64,000 nucleotides of DNA from Arthrobacter oryzae (GCF_030812315.1 NZ_JAUSSM010000003.1:124001-188000); one strand, 5' to 3'. Counted from the first letter of the stretch, positions 15,493 through 23,042 are shown. Translations and numbers: made by a program. The notes: generated from the letters alone by a model not told the origin.

Positions 15493-15756
15493 ATGCACGT
15501 AGCAACGTCGGACGAACGCGACATCCTATGGGAACGACATCGGAACACGTTCCGCGTGTACTTTTTTGCGGGGCCCGGTCCAGGCTATTCGGTCAGCACC
15601 TTCGACATAGCGGATGCAACGTTCTCAGAAACCAACGCTTGGGCGAATGACGAGGCAGGCGACAGCAGGTACTCAATTGCACTGGTTTCTTCCGATGAAC
15701 ATGGACGGCGCGGACTCATTTGGCTGATCGGTCACGACCTCAATGACGTCCCGTAA
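15493..15756 (+). CDS. Hypothetical protein
   Basis: 87 residues from the ATG at 15493, with AGGATC upstream. Soluble and acidic: H-V-A-T-S-D-E-R-D-I-L-W-E-R-H, then F-R-V-Y-F-F-A-G and S-V-S-T-F-D-I-A-D-A. I do not recognise the family. Its compact alternating pattern suggests a small alpha/beta fold. It is the first gene after repeat U2 and precedes the PASTA-domain gene in the same direction. Confidence 0.6.
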   Translation: MHVATSDERDILWERHRNTFRVYFFAGPGPGYSVSTFDIADATFSETNAWANDEAGDSRYSIALVSSDEHGRRGLIWLIGHDLNDVP

Positions 15757-15916
15757 GAGGTTGCATTCCATACGGGACGCGCATTCTCGGCCGCTTTCAG
15801 CCCAAAGTCCTGGCCGGCCTGTTTTCGGACCGGTGAAGGTTGAACTAGCGGCCTCCCCGCACTGCGCGACATTGCCCGTGCTTTCAATCGGGCAGACAAT
15901 ACCGGCAGGAGGAAAA

Positions 15917-16300
15917 ATGCCAGACAAGGCCCAAGACGAACAACGAGCCGCCGATCTCGTTATTGTCCCCGAGGTTGTCGGGAAACACTTTCTCCAGGCG
16001 CGGGAAATAGCGCAAGCTGCCGGCTTGACTCTGGCTAATCCTGACCCCGATGGGCCGCCAATTGGCTCGATCGCATGGCCCAAGAATCCGACCATCCAGA
16101 GCCAGTCACCCGCGCCAGGTAGCGTTTCGTACCGGAATGACTCCCTCCGCATATGGTTCCGCAAAGGTCTCGAACCCGACATGGCTCGGAAGTTCGAGAA
16201 CCCGCCGCCTTCGATCGACTGGGATCACGCGACGCCGGAAGGCCCAGTCCAAAGCATCGAGCTCAGCAGCCACAGCTCGCCAGAGGAATCGGCCCCCTGA
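15917..16300 (+). CDS. Small cytoplasmic PASTA-domain protein
   Basis: 127 residues. The ATG at 15917 has a near-perfect ribosome site (GGCAGGAGG, 5 bases away), so the longer upstream frame is rejected. Residues 15-80 form one PASTA repeat: V-P-E-V-V-G-K-H-F-L-Q-A-R-E-I-A-Q-A-A-G-L ... I-Q-S-Q-S-P-A-P-G-S. PASTA domains usually bind peptidoglycan as extracellular parts of kinases or PBPs; here there is no signal peptide or membrane segment, which is unusual. The C-terminal 45 residues are polar and proline-rich. Confidence 0.7.
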   Translation: MPDKAQDEQRAADLVIVPEVVGKHFLQAREIAQAAGLTLANPDPDGPPIGSIAWPKNPTIQSQSPAPGSVSYRNDSLRIWFRKGLEPDMARKFENPPPSIDWDHATPEGPVQSIELSSHSSPEESAP

Positions 16301-16651
16301 AGGTTTCCCCGTGAACTGGACCGGAATGCCCCAATAACTGCCGGTCGTGCAAGAATCGCGGCATGGATGAGGATGAGCGGCAGACGAGGCAAGAATTGAT
16401 GATCCTCGAGGCTCTGGTGCAGGCGATGGATCGGCGCGACGAGGTCTTCCAGGTGATTGAGGATTCAGAGGACGTGGACGAAGCAATCCGTCGCGTGGGT
16501 CAGCTGTTGGGCGTGGGAGCACTGGGCAGCCGGGCAGTCCTCGACCTGCAGTCCAGAAGATTCACCCGAGACCAGCGTCAGGCCATCGCTTCCCGTGCAG
16601 AAGAATGTCAGCGCCGGTCGAAAAGTGAGCCATTTCGCGGGCTTGGCGTCT

Positions 16652-17936
16652 AGTGGTCGTTGCAACACCTGAGCTTTTAGGAGTTGCAACTGGCAGACAT
16701 GAAAAGACCAAGAAAGTCCCGGGGCGCCCCTCCAAAGAACGCTGCCCGGGCTCACTATGATCAGCTGATGAAACAGGGAATGGGCAATTCCGAAGCGTGC
16801 CGGATCGTAGGAATCAGCCGTAGTTCGGGCACTCGCTGGCGGCACGGCCACACGGTCGTTCTGAAGTCCGGAGACATCAAGAAGTACTCTCCCATCTCCC
16901 ATCAGAAACCGGCCGTGATCTCCGCCCGATTTCTCTCCGAGTTGGAACGGATCACAATCGCGGACCTGTTGCATGCCCGGCGCAGCATCCGTGCCATTGC
17001 CCTGGAGCTGGGGCGTAGTCCGTCTACCGTGAGCAGGGAGATCCGCCGGAACATCCACGAACCCTCTGGCAACTACCGTCCGCGGACGGCCCAGCGCACT
17101 GCCGAGCGCAGACGGAGCCGTCACCGAAACGGGAAGATCGCGAGCAACCCGGAGCTGCGGGAGTTCGTGCGCAACACCTGAAATAACGCTGGAGCCCCCG
17201 CCAGATCAGCAACCGCCTGCGCACCGACTTCCCGGGACAAACAGAAATGCACATCGTGCCTGAGACCGTCTATCAGGCCCTCTACGGGCGCGGAAGCCTG
17301 GACCTGGCCGTGGACCCGGCCGTCTCCCTCCGTAGCGGACGTACCGGTCGCCGGCCACGCCGCCGGAAGGAACACCGGACCAGGCGCTTCCCGGACATGG
17401 TCATGATCCGGGACAGACCTGCAGAAGCGATTGGCAGATTGGTACCAGGGCATTGGGAAGGTGACTTAATCATTGGAAAGGGCAGCCGCTCGGCCATCGC
17501 CACACTGGTAGAACGGACCACGCGCTTTATCATCCTCGTGCATCTGGCGGGAAACCGCGGTGCTGAGAATCTGCGCGACCGGCTGGCAGAAACGATGAGC
17601 CCGCTCCCGGCCCATCTGCGCCGTTCACTGACTTGGGATCAAGGCACTGAAATGGCTTGCCACCAGGATTTCACGCGGCAGACGCTAATCCCGGTGTACT
17701 TCTGTGACCCCGCAAGCCCCTGGCAGCGCGGATCAAACGAGAACACCAATGGCCTGCTCCGCCAGTACTTCCCGAAAGGAACAGACCTGGGCGTCCACAG
17801 CCCCGAACACCTCACCGTGGTCGCCGCTGAACTCAACCGCAGGCCACGCGAAATCCTGGGTTGGCAGAGTCCCATGGAGCACCTGGCTAGACTCACTTCA
17901 CCGGCGATAGAACCATAATCCGTTGCAACGACCACT
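16652..17936 (+). mobile_element. IS30-family insertion sequence (1285 bp)
   Basis: Perfect 15-bp terminal inverted repeats AGTGGTCGTTGCAAC (16652-16666) and its complement (17922-17936) bracket a single IS30-type transposase gene. No convincing 2-3 bp target duplication is seen. It lies inside the palindromic IS21-like element, in keeping with the known preference of IS30 elements for symmetrical target sites. Confidence 0.85.
16699..17918 (+). pseudogene. IS30-family transposase, disrupted reading frame
   Basis: First frame (ATG 16699, stop 17179-17181): two helix-turn-helix segments, including A-C-R-I-V-G-I-S-R-S-S-G and the IS30 signature R-S-I-R-A-I-A-L-E-L-G-R-S-P-S-T-V-S-R-E-I. Second frame, open from just after 17185 to 17918: H-W-E-G-D-L-I-I-G with the first catalytic Asp, W-D-Q-G-T-E-M with the second, and S-N-E-N-T-N-G-L-L-R-Q-Y-F-P-K-G with the catalytic Glu. 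All catalytic residues are kept, but around 17165-17190 each of the two frames meets a stop (TGA and TAA). IS30 elements normally use a single frame, so this copy is probably inactive unless the break is a sequencing error. Confidence 0.85.
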
Positions 17937-18001
17937 GAATTCCGCCGCCGTCACAATGGCTCAGTTTTCGACCGTCACCGACAAAGAACTTAGATCAAAG
18001 T

Positions 18002-18096
18002 TGCCCGACGGGCGCTATCGCTCTGAGCGACCAATGCCTGGCAGCAACTAGTCCCACACGCCAGATGGCCAGTTTCGGCGCGGTCAGGGTTCCTCC
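18002..18096 (+). repeat. Intergenic repeat U3
   Basis: Contains GCCCGAC, the imperfect stem GGGCGCT/AGCGACC (18010-18016 with 18026-18032) and the 3' box TTTCGGCGCGGTCAGGGTTC at 18073-18092. The start of U3 overlaps the original 3' end of the GyrA-like gene, whose stop lies inside the repeat, a relationship also seen for recombination sites of integron cassettes. Confidence 0.55.
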
Positions 18097-18177
18097 ATCC
18101 ATCCTTTACCTGGCGATGCGCTGTGCGCTATCCGATCCAAACTCTTGCCGCCGGACACATTCTGGGGTTGCAACCAA

Positions 18178-18627
18178 TTATGCGCCGACAACGGCGTACA
18201 CGCCGTTCAGTTTCTCGGCCAAGCGTTCGATGTTCAACGTTGACTGCTGGCCAGTCGCGATTTGGCTGAGGTCACCAACCATCCAGTTACTGCCGCGAAC
18301 GAGCGGGATTTTTCCCTGTCTTGAGGCGGCCCACGTTTGATAGCTCTCTTCAAGAGCGTCCTGATTAGGGTAGAGGTCTATCTGTACATTTTCGGAACAG
18401 AGTCTCTGCGCCGAAGTGAGTCGAACGCCATCGCCCATAGGAACAACCGGATCGCCAACGGGTTTGGAGTCGCAGTCCACGATGTCATCGACGGCAGCGT
18501 AGGCCTCATCAATGGAACCAAACGATTGTAGGTTTTCGCGTCCTGGTCCCTGCCCCGCGCATCCCGTGAGTGGAACTGCCATAAGAGAAATCGCTACTGC
18601 GCTGTTCAGAAAACGTCTGCGCTTCAT
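18178..18627 (-). CDS. Lipoprotein, hypothetical
   Basis: 149 residues from the ATG at 18627, which follows a GGGGGT ribosome site; an upstream in-frame ATG at 18774 lacks one. The N-terminus M-K-R-R-R-F-L-N-S-A-V-A-I-S-L-M-A-V-P-L-T-G-C is a complete lipoprotein signal with lipobox L-T-G-C. The mature protein has I-V-D-C-D-S-K-P and Q-R-L-C-S-E-N, two cysteines that could form a disulphide, and a final M-V-G-D-L-S-Q. Family not recognised. It lies between repeats U3 and U4. Confidence 0.75.
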   Translation of the reverse strand: MKRRRFLNSAVAISLMAVPLTGCAGQGPGRENLQSFGSIDEAYAAVDDIVDCDSKPVGDPVVPMGDGVRLTSAQRLCSENVQIDLYPNQDALEESYQTWAASRQGKIPLVRGSNWMVGDLSQIATGQQSTLNIERLAEKLNGVYAVVGA

Positions 18628-18814
18628 CAGTTCTACCCCCAAGGCTATTGATGGCACTATTCCACAAATGCGAGCACCCCGTGAAGGCCAAAAGTTGAGA
18701 TCCGTTTTCGTTGAGTAACGGCCTGCTGACGGCCCCCGTTGCCCGATCCGCAACCCACGCAGCGCCGGTTTCATAAGAAACCGATTCTTCGTCAGCTCAT
18801 GGACGACCGGTTAG

Positions 18815-18903
18815 CTGCCCGATAAAGGTCGCTATCCTCTGAGCGACCAATACCAGTCGGCGGAGGACCAGGATTCGTCGCGGTAAGGGTTCGGCTCCTG
18901 GCC
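18815..18903 (+). repeat. Intergenic repeat U4
   Basis: The best-formed copy: a 7-bp perfect stem GGTCGCT/AGCGACC (18827-18833 with 18842-18848, 8-nt loop) and the 3' box CGCGGTAAGGGTTCGGCTCC ending at about 18898. It lies in the 321-bp gap between two lipoprotein genes, which otherwise shows no gene. Confidence 0.6.
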
Positions 18904-18948
18904 GGCGAAGGCTGATCCGAGTCCAATAGCCATTCGGCCGGACTCGCA

Positions 18949-19452
18949 CTAGTGAAAGGGAAGCTTTGTGCCCTGTGGGAAAGGCAAGACTCCTTGGGCG
19001 GGCGTCATGGTGAACCAGTCGCCGCCCTGCCTGGTCGCAAAAATGATGACTCTCTGATTGGGATCGAGCGGATCGCCGTCCGGGTAGGTCTCGCCTCCAG
19101 TGCAGGTGGGAGGCATGGAGGAGATGCGGAGGTTCCCATCTCCGGGGTCCCCTTTGAGTACCTGCTCGACTTCAACAAGGTGGGTCGTGGCCTTGTAACC
19201 GTAAATGCTGGTCTCACCGGTCCGGCTTACAGACTTTCCGATGAGCACCACGCCGGCCTTGTCGTATTGGTCTTGAGGGGTCTCGAATCGGACCCAGTCA
19301 ACGCACGTTTCGGCGCCTCCGCCCGGTACAGGACCCCCGCTTGTTGCGGCGCCACCGCTTGGTGCGGCGCCAGGGCCTGGTACGAGGCTGCACCCGCTTC
19401 CAAGAACAGACACCAAAAGCCCTACCAGCGCCAGCGCTACAAGCTTCCCCAT
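18949..19452 (-). CDS. Lipoprotein, hypothetical
   Basis: 167 residues. The signal peptide is L-V-A-L-A-L-V-G-L-L-V-S-V-L-G-S-G-C with the lipid-acceptor Cys at about residue 21, then a low-complexity Gly/Ala/Pro linker. The folded part starts C-V-D-W-V-R-F-E-T-P and includes V-E-V-E-Q-V-L-K-G-D and M-P-P-T-C-T-G-G-E-T-Y-P-D-G-D-P, a pattern seen in small actinobacterial surface lipoproteins. No named domain recognised. It follows repeat U4. Confidence 0.75.
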   Translation of the reverse strand: MGKLVALALVGLLVSVLGSGCSLVPGPGAAPSGGAATSGGPVPGGGAETCVDWVRFETPQDQYDKAGVVLIGKSVSRTGETSIYGYKATTHLVEVEQVLKGDPGDGNLRISSMPPTCTGGETYPDGDPLDPNQRVIIFATRQGGDWFTMTPAQGVLPFPQGTKLPFH

Positions 19453-19984
19453 GAAATAAAGCTACGCGCAGACGATAATTCGTACTACTGAGTCCTTCGA
19501 CTTGGGATCGAAACGAGGCTGCCTAGTCGTGAATCACTATCGTCCCGTGATGTGTCGCTCTAGTCCCTTACCAGCCGCCTTTGGCGGGTAGATAGATCTT
19601 GCGCCGCATGCGACTCCGTCATCAACGAAAACGCGCCGGCTCTTACGCACGTGACTGGCATCGGTACTGCCGTGGCCAGCCAGCTACTTGTCACCATCGG
19701 TGACAACCCCGAACGCCTCGGCAGCGAGGCCCAATTCGCAGCACTTGCCGGTGTCGCCCCGATCCCCGCTTCCTCAGGGAAAACCACCCGCCATCGCCTC
19801 TCCCGTAGCGGTGATAGAGCCGCGAACTCCGCCATCCGCCACATGGTGCTGGCACGCATGTCCACCGACCAGCGCACTAAGGATTACGTCGCCAAACGCA
19901 CAAAGGATGGCAAGACCAAACGCGAGATCATGCGCTGCCTCTCTAATAGATATTGGCTGGTCTGGTGCCTGCTGGCAGGATGGC

Positions 19985-20160
19985 TGCCAGCCTTGCTGGA
20001 CGTGACTCCCGCTGCCTCTGGCCCATCCGGTTGCGATGGTGCCTTTCGTTTGACTTGTCCGTCCGGCGGGGCTGGCGCCGGCCTGTCCTCTTCCGATGGC
20101 TTTATAGAAGGTCGTCCAGGGTGCCACCTGTGACTCATTAGAGAGCTGCCTCGAAAGAAC
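19985..20160 (+). ncRNA. Candidate IS110 bridge RNA
   Basis: Four short segments lie in the order found in bridge RNAs. Target loop: 20010-20018 CGCTGCCTC is identical to the left target plus core (19933-19941), and 20047-20053 CGTTTGA is the exact complement of core plus right target (21282-21288). Donor loop: 20104-20111 ATAGAAGG, followed by TC, matches the element's right end, and 20137-20144 ATTAGAGA is the exact complement of core plus left end (19940-19947). Guide polarity agrees with that of IS621 (left guides pair with the bottom strand, right guides with the top). The RNA ends are approximate; promoter and folding were not computed. Confidence 0.75.
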
Positions 20161-20217
20161 CCCCTTCCAGGCCGACGCCAATCCACGGCACCTGCTTTCG
20201 GGAAGGAAAGAGCCGCA

Positions 20218-21264
20218 ATGACCATCGTTGCAGAAGAATACGGCCACGTCATCGGCGTGGACACCCACGCCAGGACCCACACCTACGCGGTCGTCGATAC
20301 GTCCACCGGTGCCTGCACGGCAACCGAGCCGTTCCCCACCACGGCAGCCGGCATCCGTCGGGCCATCGCCTGGATGAGGCGGAACACGAACGGAAATATG
20401 CTCGCTGCCGTTGAGGGGACTTCGTCCTACGGGGCCGGGCTGGCCCGTGCCCTGAAGGCGGCCGGGATCGCCGTGGCGGAGGTAAAACCGCCGGGCAGGC
20501 AGGCCCGGGCCGGTCTCGGCAAGTCCGATCCGATTGATGCGGTGGAGGCTGCCCGGCAGGTTATGTACCGGGAGGTGGACCGTCTCGCAGTGCCGCGTGC
20601 TGACGGACTCCGTGCGGCTCTTCGCGTGCTGTTGACCGGCCGTAAGGGATTGGACACACGGCGGACGGCAGACCGCAACGCCCTCAACGCGCTGGTGCGC
20701 ACCACCGACCTCGGCATCGATGCCCGCAAGGCCCTCACCGGCGCCCAGGTCCGGATGATCGCCGGCTGGGCAGAGCGCGCCTCCGATACGGTCGACCAGC
20801 AGATCGCCCGCCAGGAAGCCACCCGGCTTGCGGCTGCGGTCAAGGATGCGGACAGGCACCTGCGCCGCATAAAAAAGCAGCTGAAGGAACTCGTCGAGCA
20901 GCTCGCCCCGGGATTCCTGACCCGCCCGGGCGTTGGTCCTGTCACCGCGGGGGTCATCCTATGCGCGTACTCGCATCACGGCCGGGTCCGCTCCGAGGCC
21001 GCCTTCGCAGCCCTTGCCGGCGTTTCCCCGCTGCCCGCGTCCTCCGGGAACACCGTAAGGCACCGGCTGAACCGCCGTGGTGACCGGCAGCTGAACATGG
21101 CACTGGACATCATCGTGAAAGTCCGCATGGTCCGCGATGAGACAACCAGGCGCTACACACAACGCCGGACCGGCGAAGGCCGAACCTACCGGGAAATCAA
21201 ACGCGCGCTGAAACGCTACACAGCCCGAGCCATCTTCCGGGAGCTGCAGACCCTTCTTGCTTGA
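20218..21264 (+). CDS. IS110-family transposase (DEDD recombinase), intact
   Basis: 348 residues with no interruption. The N-terminal RuvC-like domain starts V-I-G-V-D-T-H with the first Asp at about residue 15; E-G-T-S-S-Y-G gives the Glu, and K-S-D-P-I-D-A-V-E-A-A the last two acidic residues. A coiled linker leads to the Transposase_20 domain: R-P-G-V-G-P-V-T-A, then A-L-A-G-V-S-P-L-P-A-S-S-G-N-T with the serine nucleophile. It should cut and rejoin at the core dinucleotide as a complex with its bridge RNA. The ATG follows GGAAAGAG. The copy appears capable of activity. Confidence 0.93.
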   Translation: MTIVAEEYGHVIGVDTHARTHTYAVVDTSTGACTATEPFPTTAAGIRRAIAWMRRNTNGNMLAAVEGTSSYGAGLARALKAAGIAVAEVKPPGRQARAGLGKSDPIDAVEAARQVMYREVDRLAVPRADGLRAALRVLLTGRKGLDTRRTADRNALNALVRTTDLGIDARKALTGAQVRMIAGWAERASDTVDQQIARQEATRLAAAVKDADRHLRRIKKQLKELVEQLAPGFLTRPGVGPVTAGVILCAYSHHGRVRSEAAFAALAGVSPLPASSGNTVRHRLNRRGDRQLNMALDIIVKVRMVRDETTRRYTQRRTGEGRTYREIKRALKRYTARAIFRELQTLLA

Positions 21265-21407
21265 CGAACGTCATAGAAGGGTCAAACGCTACGTCGCCCG
21301 GGAAATCTATCGGGTGCTACAAAATCCCAGGCCAGCTCCCGCAACGAACGACTTGCGACCGCGGCGCCTGGCGCTTCACATCACCCAGGCCGCAGCCGCC
21401 CAGCACT

Positions 21408-21814
21408 TCAGCGTTTGGCCCACAGCCATCTCGCGTATAGAACGCGGCATCTTGCCGACGGGATGACGCCGACCTGCCATCGGTCTTCGTATACAACTCG
21501 TCCGGGATCATCCGAAACTGACCGCTCCCAGGACACGCCATTGCAATCAAGAATCGACAACAGCGGCTGCAAGCGGTCTGTCATTTCGTCAGCGGCATCC
21601 TTGAACCATGTGACGGCTCCTACGGAATTCCCGTCATCGTAAAACGGAGGATTGGGACGGTTTTCCTGAGCCAATCATCGACCAGGGCATAAAGAACTAA
21701 TTCTTCTTCGCTGAGGCTTCCGGTTCGGCGAAGATGGGCTACGGCAACCAAGACCCCGACTCGTACACCCGTCCGCCCCACGTAGACGGCATGAAATCGA
21801 TGAAAAACCCCCAT
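21408..21814 (-). pseudogene. Hypothetical protein gene, frameshifted and truncated by the IS110 remnant
   Basis: From ATG 21814 the frame reads M-G-V-F-H-R-F-H-A-V-Y-V-G-R-T-G-V-R-V-G, then S-L-S-E-E-E-L-V-L-Y-A-L-V-D-D-W. It then shifts; the second frame from about 21665 reads P-N-P-P-F-Y-D-D-G-N-S-V-G-A-V-T-W-F-K-D, R-V-V-Y-E-D-R-W-Q-V-G-V-I-P. The halves fit one soluble protein of about 120 residues or more, joined by a one-base indel, whose last part is replaced by IS110 sequence around 21466. Function unknown. Confidence 0.65.
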
Positions 21815-21926
21815 AGCCTCATGCCCGCACATCAGCAAGCCACGATAAGGAAAGCCTCCTGAGTCAGCAAATGGGCTATTGGTGTCACCCTACATCTGTC
21901 CCACATCCCTGGAACAGGAGCACTTG

Positions 21927-22676
21927 CTATACGAGGGCCTGTTCCCAGGTTGTTTGGTTTCGGAGGACATAATCAGCGGCAGCACGCCAGTGCTCGCCGT
22001 GGCCATTGACGTACATATCGGCCCACGGCTGGAAAGCGGTCTCGTGCGAGGACTTGAGTAGTCTGTACATGGCCGCTGTTCGTTTGGCCATGGCGGCCGG
22101 CAAGGCCTTGCGGAGCGCGGCGTCTGCCCCGTAGCCGTCAACAACTGCCCGCAATCTCCAGGCAGCTTGGTCCACACGTTGCCCGTCAAACAGCACCCCG
22201 AATGACTGCGCGGCGTAAGCCAGGTCCCATAACCGGGTGCTGGGGCCTGCCGCGTCCCAGTCGATGAATACCCAGCGCTCCCCCAGGATGAGATTCCACG
22301 GGGCGAGATCGTTGTGGCACATCAGGTCCGGATTCTCAGCGGGTAATAACAAATTCCAATCGTCCGGTTCGGGGATCACGACTGCTTCACTCGCGTCATG
22401 GATTTGCCGGATCATCTTGCCGACCCGCAGCAGTTCAGCGTGGCCGAGCGGCAACTGGTCCAGCGCCGATACGCCTTCTACGTACTCGATGACAGATCGG
22501 CCGTTTTCATCCCGGCCTCGCGGTTCAGGTACGTCGACGCCCGCTGCGCGGAGCGCCCCCAGATAGCTCTGCACGACAGCCGATTTTTCCAACCACGGTT
22601 TGCGGACGGTGTTGCCAATGCGAACAACACTTTCCGAAGCATTTCCACCTGTCAGTTCCTGCTCATCTTCAACCAC
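21927..22676 (-). CDS. Aminoglycoside/choline phosphotransferase-family protein
   Basis: 249 residues, GTG start at 22676. The protein-kinase-like APH fold is shown by the Brenner motif M-C-H-N-D-L-A-P-W-N-L-I-L with catalytic Asp at about residue 140 and the Mg-binding F-I-D-W-D-A-A-G about 18 residues on. The N-lobe contains V-R-K-P-W (ATP lysine) and V-I-E-Y-V-E-G. Such proteins phosphorylate small molecules, sometimes antibiotics. The substrate cannot be deduced and resistance should not be assumed. Confidence 0.87.
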   Translation of the reverse strand: MVEDEQELTGGNASESVVRIGNTVRKPWLEKSAVVQSYLGALRAAGVDVPEPRGRDENGRSVIEYVEGVSALDQLPLGHAELLRVGKMIRQIHDASEAVVIPEPDDWNLLLPAENPDLMCHNDLAPWNLILGERWVFIDWDAAGPSTRLWDLAYAAQSFGVLFDGQRVDQAAWRLRAVVDGYGADAALRKALPAAMAKRTAAMYRLLKSSHETAFQPWADMYVNGHGEHWRAAADYVLRNQTTWEQALV

Positions 22677-22796
22677 CCCAGCAGGCTACTGGGTGACAGT
22701 CACGTCAACCAAAGGCGCAAATGGGGCAGTCCCCCACTTCCTTGGAACTGAGACATCGCAAAAATCCGCACGGTTTCCCGGTCTAGGGTTGCCACC

Positions 22797-23042
22797 ATGG
22801 ACATCTTGATTGGGACGGTAGCGGTACTTGGTGTGCCAGCCGGGTTCGCGGGCATCTGGTATTGGTCTTCGCGAAGGAACCGACGAAAAGGCATCAAACG
22901 CAGAGGTAGTGGAGAACTACTCGGAATAGCGGATGAAATCTTCAGCCCTCAAACCCATCAGGCTCAGCAGATACAGAAGATCCAACATGAACTCCCAGCG
23001 CCGGCCCCGTCTCTTGGAGACCCTCCGGCCTCCAGGCTCTAG
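22797..23042 (+). CDS. Small single-helix membrane protein
   Basis: 81 residues: M-D-I-L-I-G-T-V-A-V-L-G-V-P-A-G-F-A-G-I is an N-terminal membrane helix, then a basic stretch S-R-R-N-R-R-K-G-I-K-R-R, and a conserved-looking cytoplasmic tail G-I-A-D-E-I-F-S-P-Q-T-H-Q-A-Q-Q. The helix resembles that of the protein at 14840. A bitopic N-out/C-in protein of unknown function; the ribosome site is weak. Confidence 0.6.
   Translation: MDILIGTVAVLGVPAGFAGIWYWSSRRNRRKGIKRRGSGELLGIADEIFSPQTHQAQQIQKIQHELPAPAPSLGDPPASRL

Larger units (their letters stand above)
16606..17983. mobile_element. Short IS21-like inverted-repeat element (MITE) with 5-bp target duplication
   Basis: 27-bp ends at 16606-16632 and 17957-17983 are inverted repeats (23 of 27 match) starting TGTC and containing GGTCGAAAA and TGAGCCA, the style of IS21-family termini. 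The 5-bp sequence AAGAA flanks both sides (16601-16605 and 17984-17988), a target duplication. Apart from the nested IS30 copy only about 40 bases of interior remain and no istA/istB genes, so before the IS30 insertion this was a palindromic element of about 93 bp. Confidence 0.75.
16363..18051 (+). pseudogene. GyrA/ParC coiled-coil-like small protein gene, interrupted
   Basis: The reading frame 16363-16605 encodes M-D-E-D-E-R-Q-T-R-Q-E-L-M-I-L-E-A-L, then D-E-V-F-Q-V-I-E-D-S-E-D and A-V-L-D-L-Q-S-R-R-F-T. This matches the coiled coil and C-gate region of type IIA topoisomerase A subunits (L-x-I-L-E-G-L-x-x-A ... I-R-x-S ... I-L-D-M-R-L-R-R-L-T). At 16606 an inverted-repeat element begins and adds a foreign tail that ends at a TAG (16651-16653) shared with the IS30 end. 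Joining 16605 to 17989 restores the frame exactly: E-E-L-R-S-K-L-P-D-G-R-Y-R-S-E-R-P, stop at 18049-18051, for a 101-residue protein. The truncated 96-residue form could still be made. Stand-alone function unknown. Confidence 0.75.
19942..21281 (+). mobile_element. Complete IS110-family insertion sequence
   Basis: Both junctions are fixed because the interrupted gene is recognisable. The dinucleotide TC is present at the left (19940-19941) and at the right junction (21282-21283), as expected for IS110 recombination at a two-base core. The element has a 276-nt non-coding left end, one intact recombinase gene and only 17 non-coding bases at the right. This layout, with a long left and a short right end, is that of the IS110 group, in which the guide RNA is made from the left end. 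No terminal inverted repeats are expected or seen. Confidence 0.88.
19596..21466 (+). pseudogene. IS110-family transposase remnant, interrupted by a second IS110 element
   Basis: Left part (about 19596-19941): V-T-G-I-G-T-A-V-A-S-Q-L-L, then A-A-L-A-G-V-A-P-I-P-A-S-S-G-K and K-R-E-I-M-R-C-L, the Transposase_20 domain of an IS110 protein. The frame is then cut by the inner element and resumes at 21282 with K-R-Y-V-A-R-E-I-Y-R-V-L, ending in a helix-turn-helix-like tail (L-H-I-T-Q-A-A-A-A-Q-H-F...I-S-R-I-E-R-G) and stop at 21464-21466. Joining at the TC dinucleotide restores R-C-L-K-R-Y exactly. The N-terminal catalytic half is missing, so the outer copy was already dead or was cut later. Confidence 0.85.

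Noticed and set aside
16684..17918. Programmed frameshift in the IS30 transposase
   Set aside because: IS30 transposases are made from one frame, and here both frames meet stop codons at the joint with no slippery heptamer, so disruption is likelier.
13917..18903. A true integron with attC sites
   Set aside because: No IntI-type integrase or attI is in the window and the repeat ends do not match the RYYYAAC/GTTRRRY boxes; kept only as an analogy.
20145..20152. Third copy of GCTGCCTC in the IS110 leader
   Set aside because: It matches the left target too, but lies after the donor segments, outside the expected target loop, so I do not count it as a guide.
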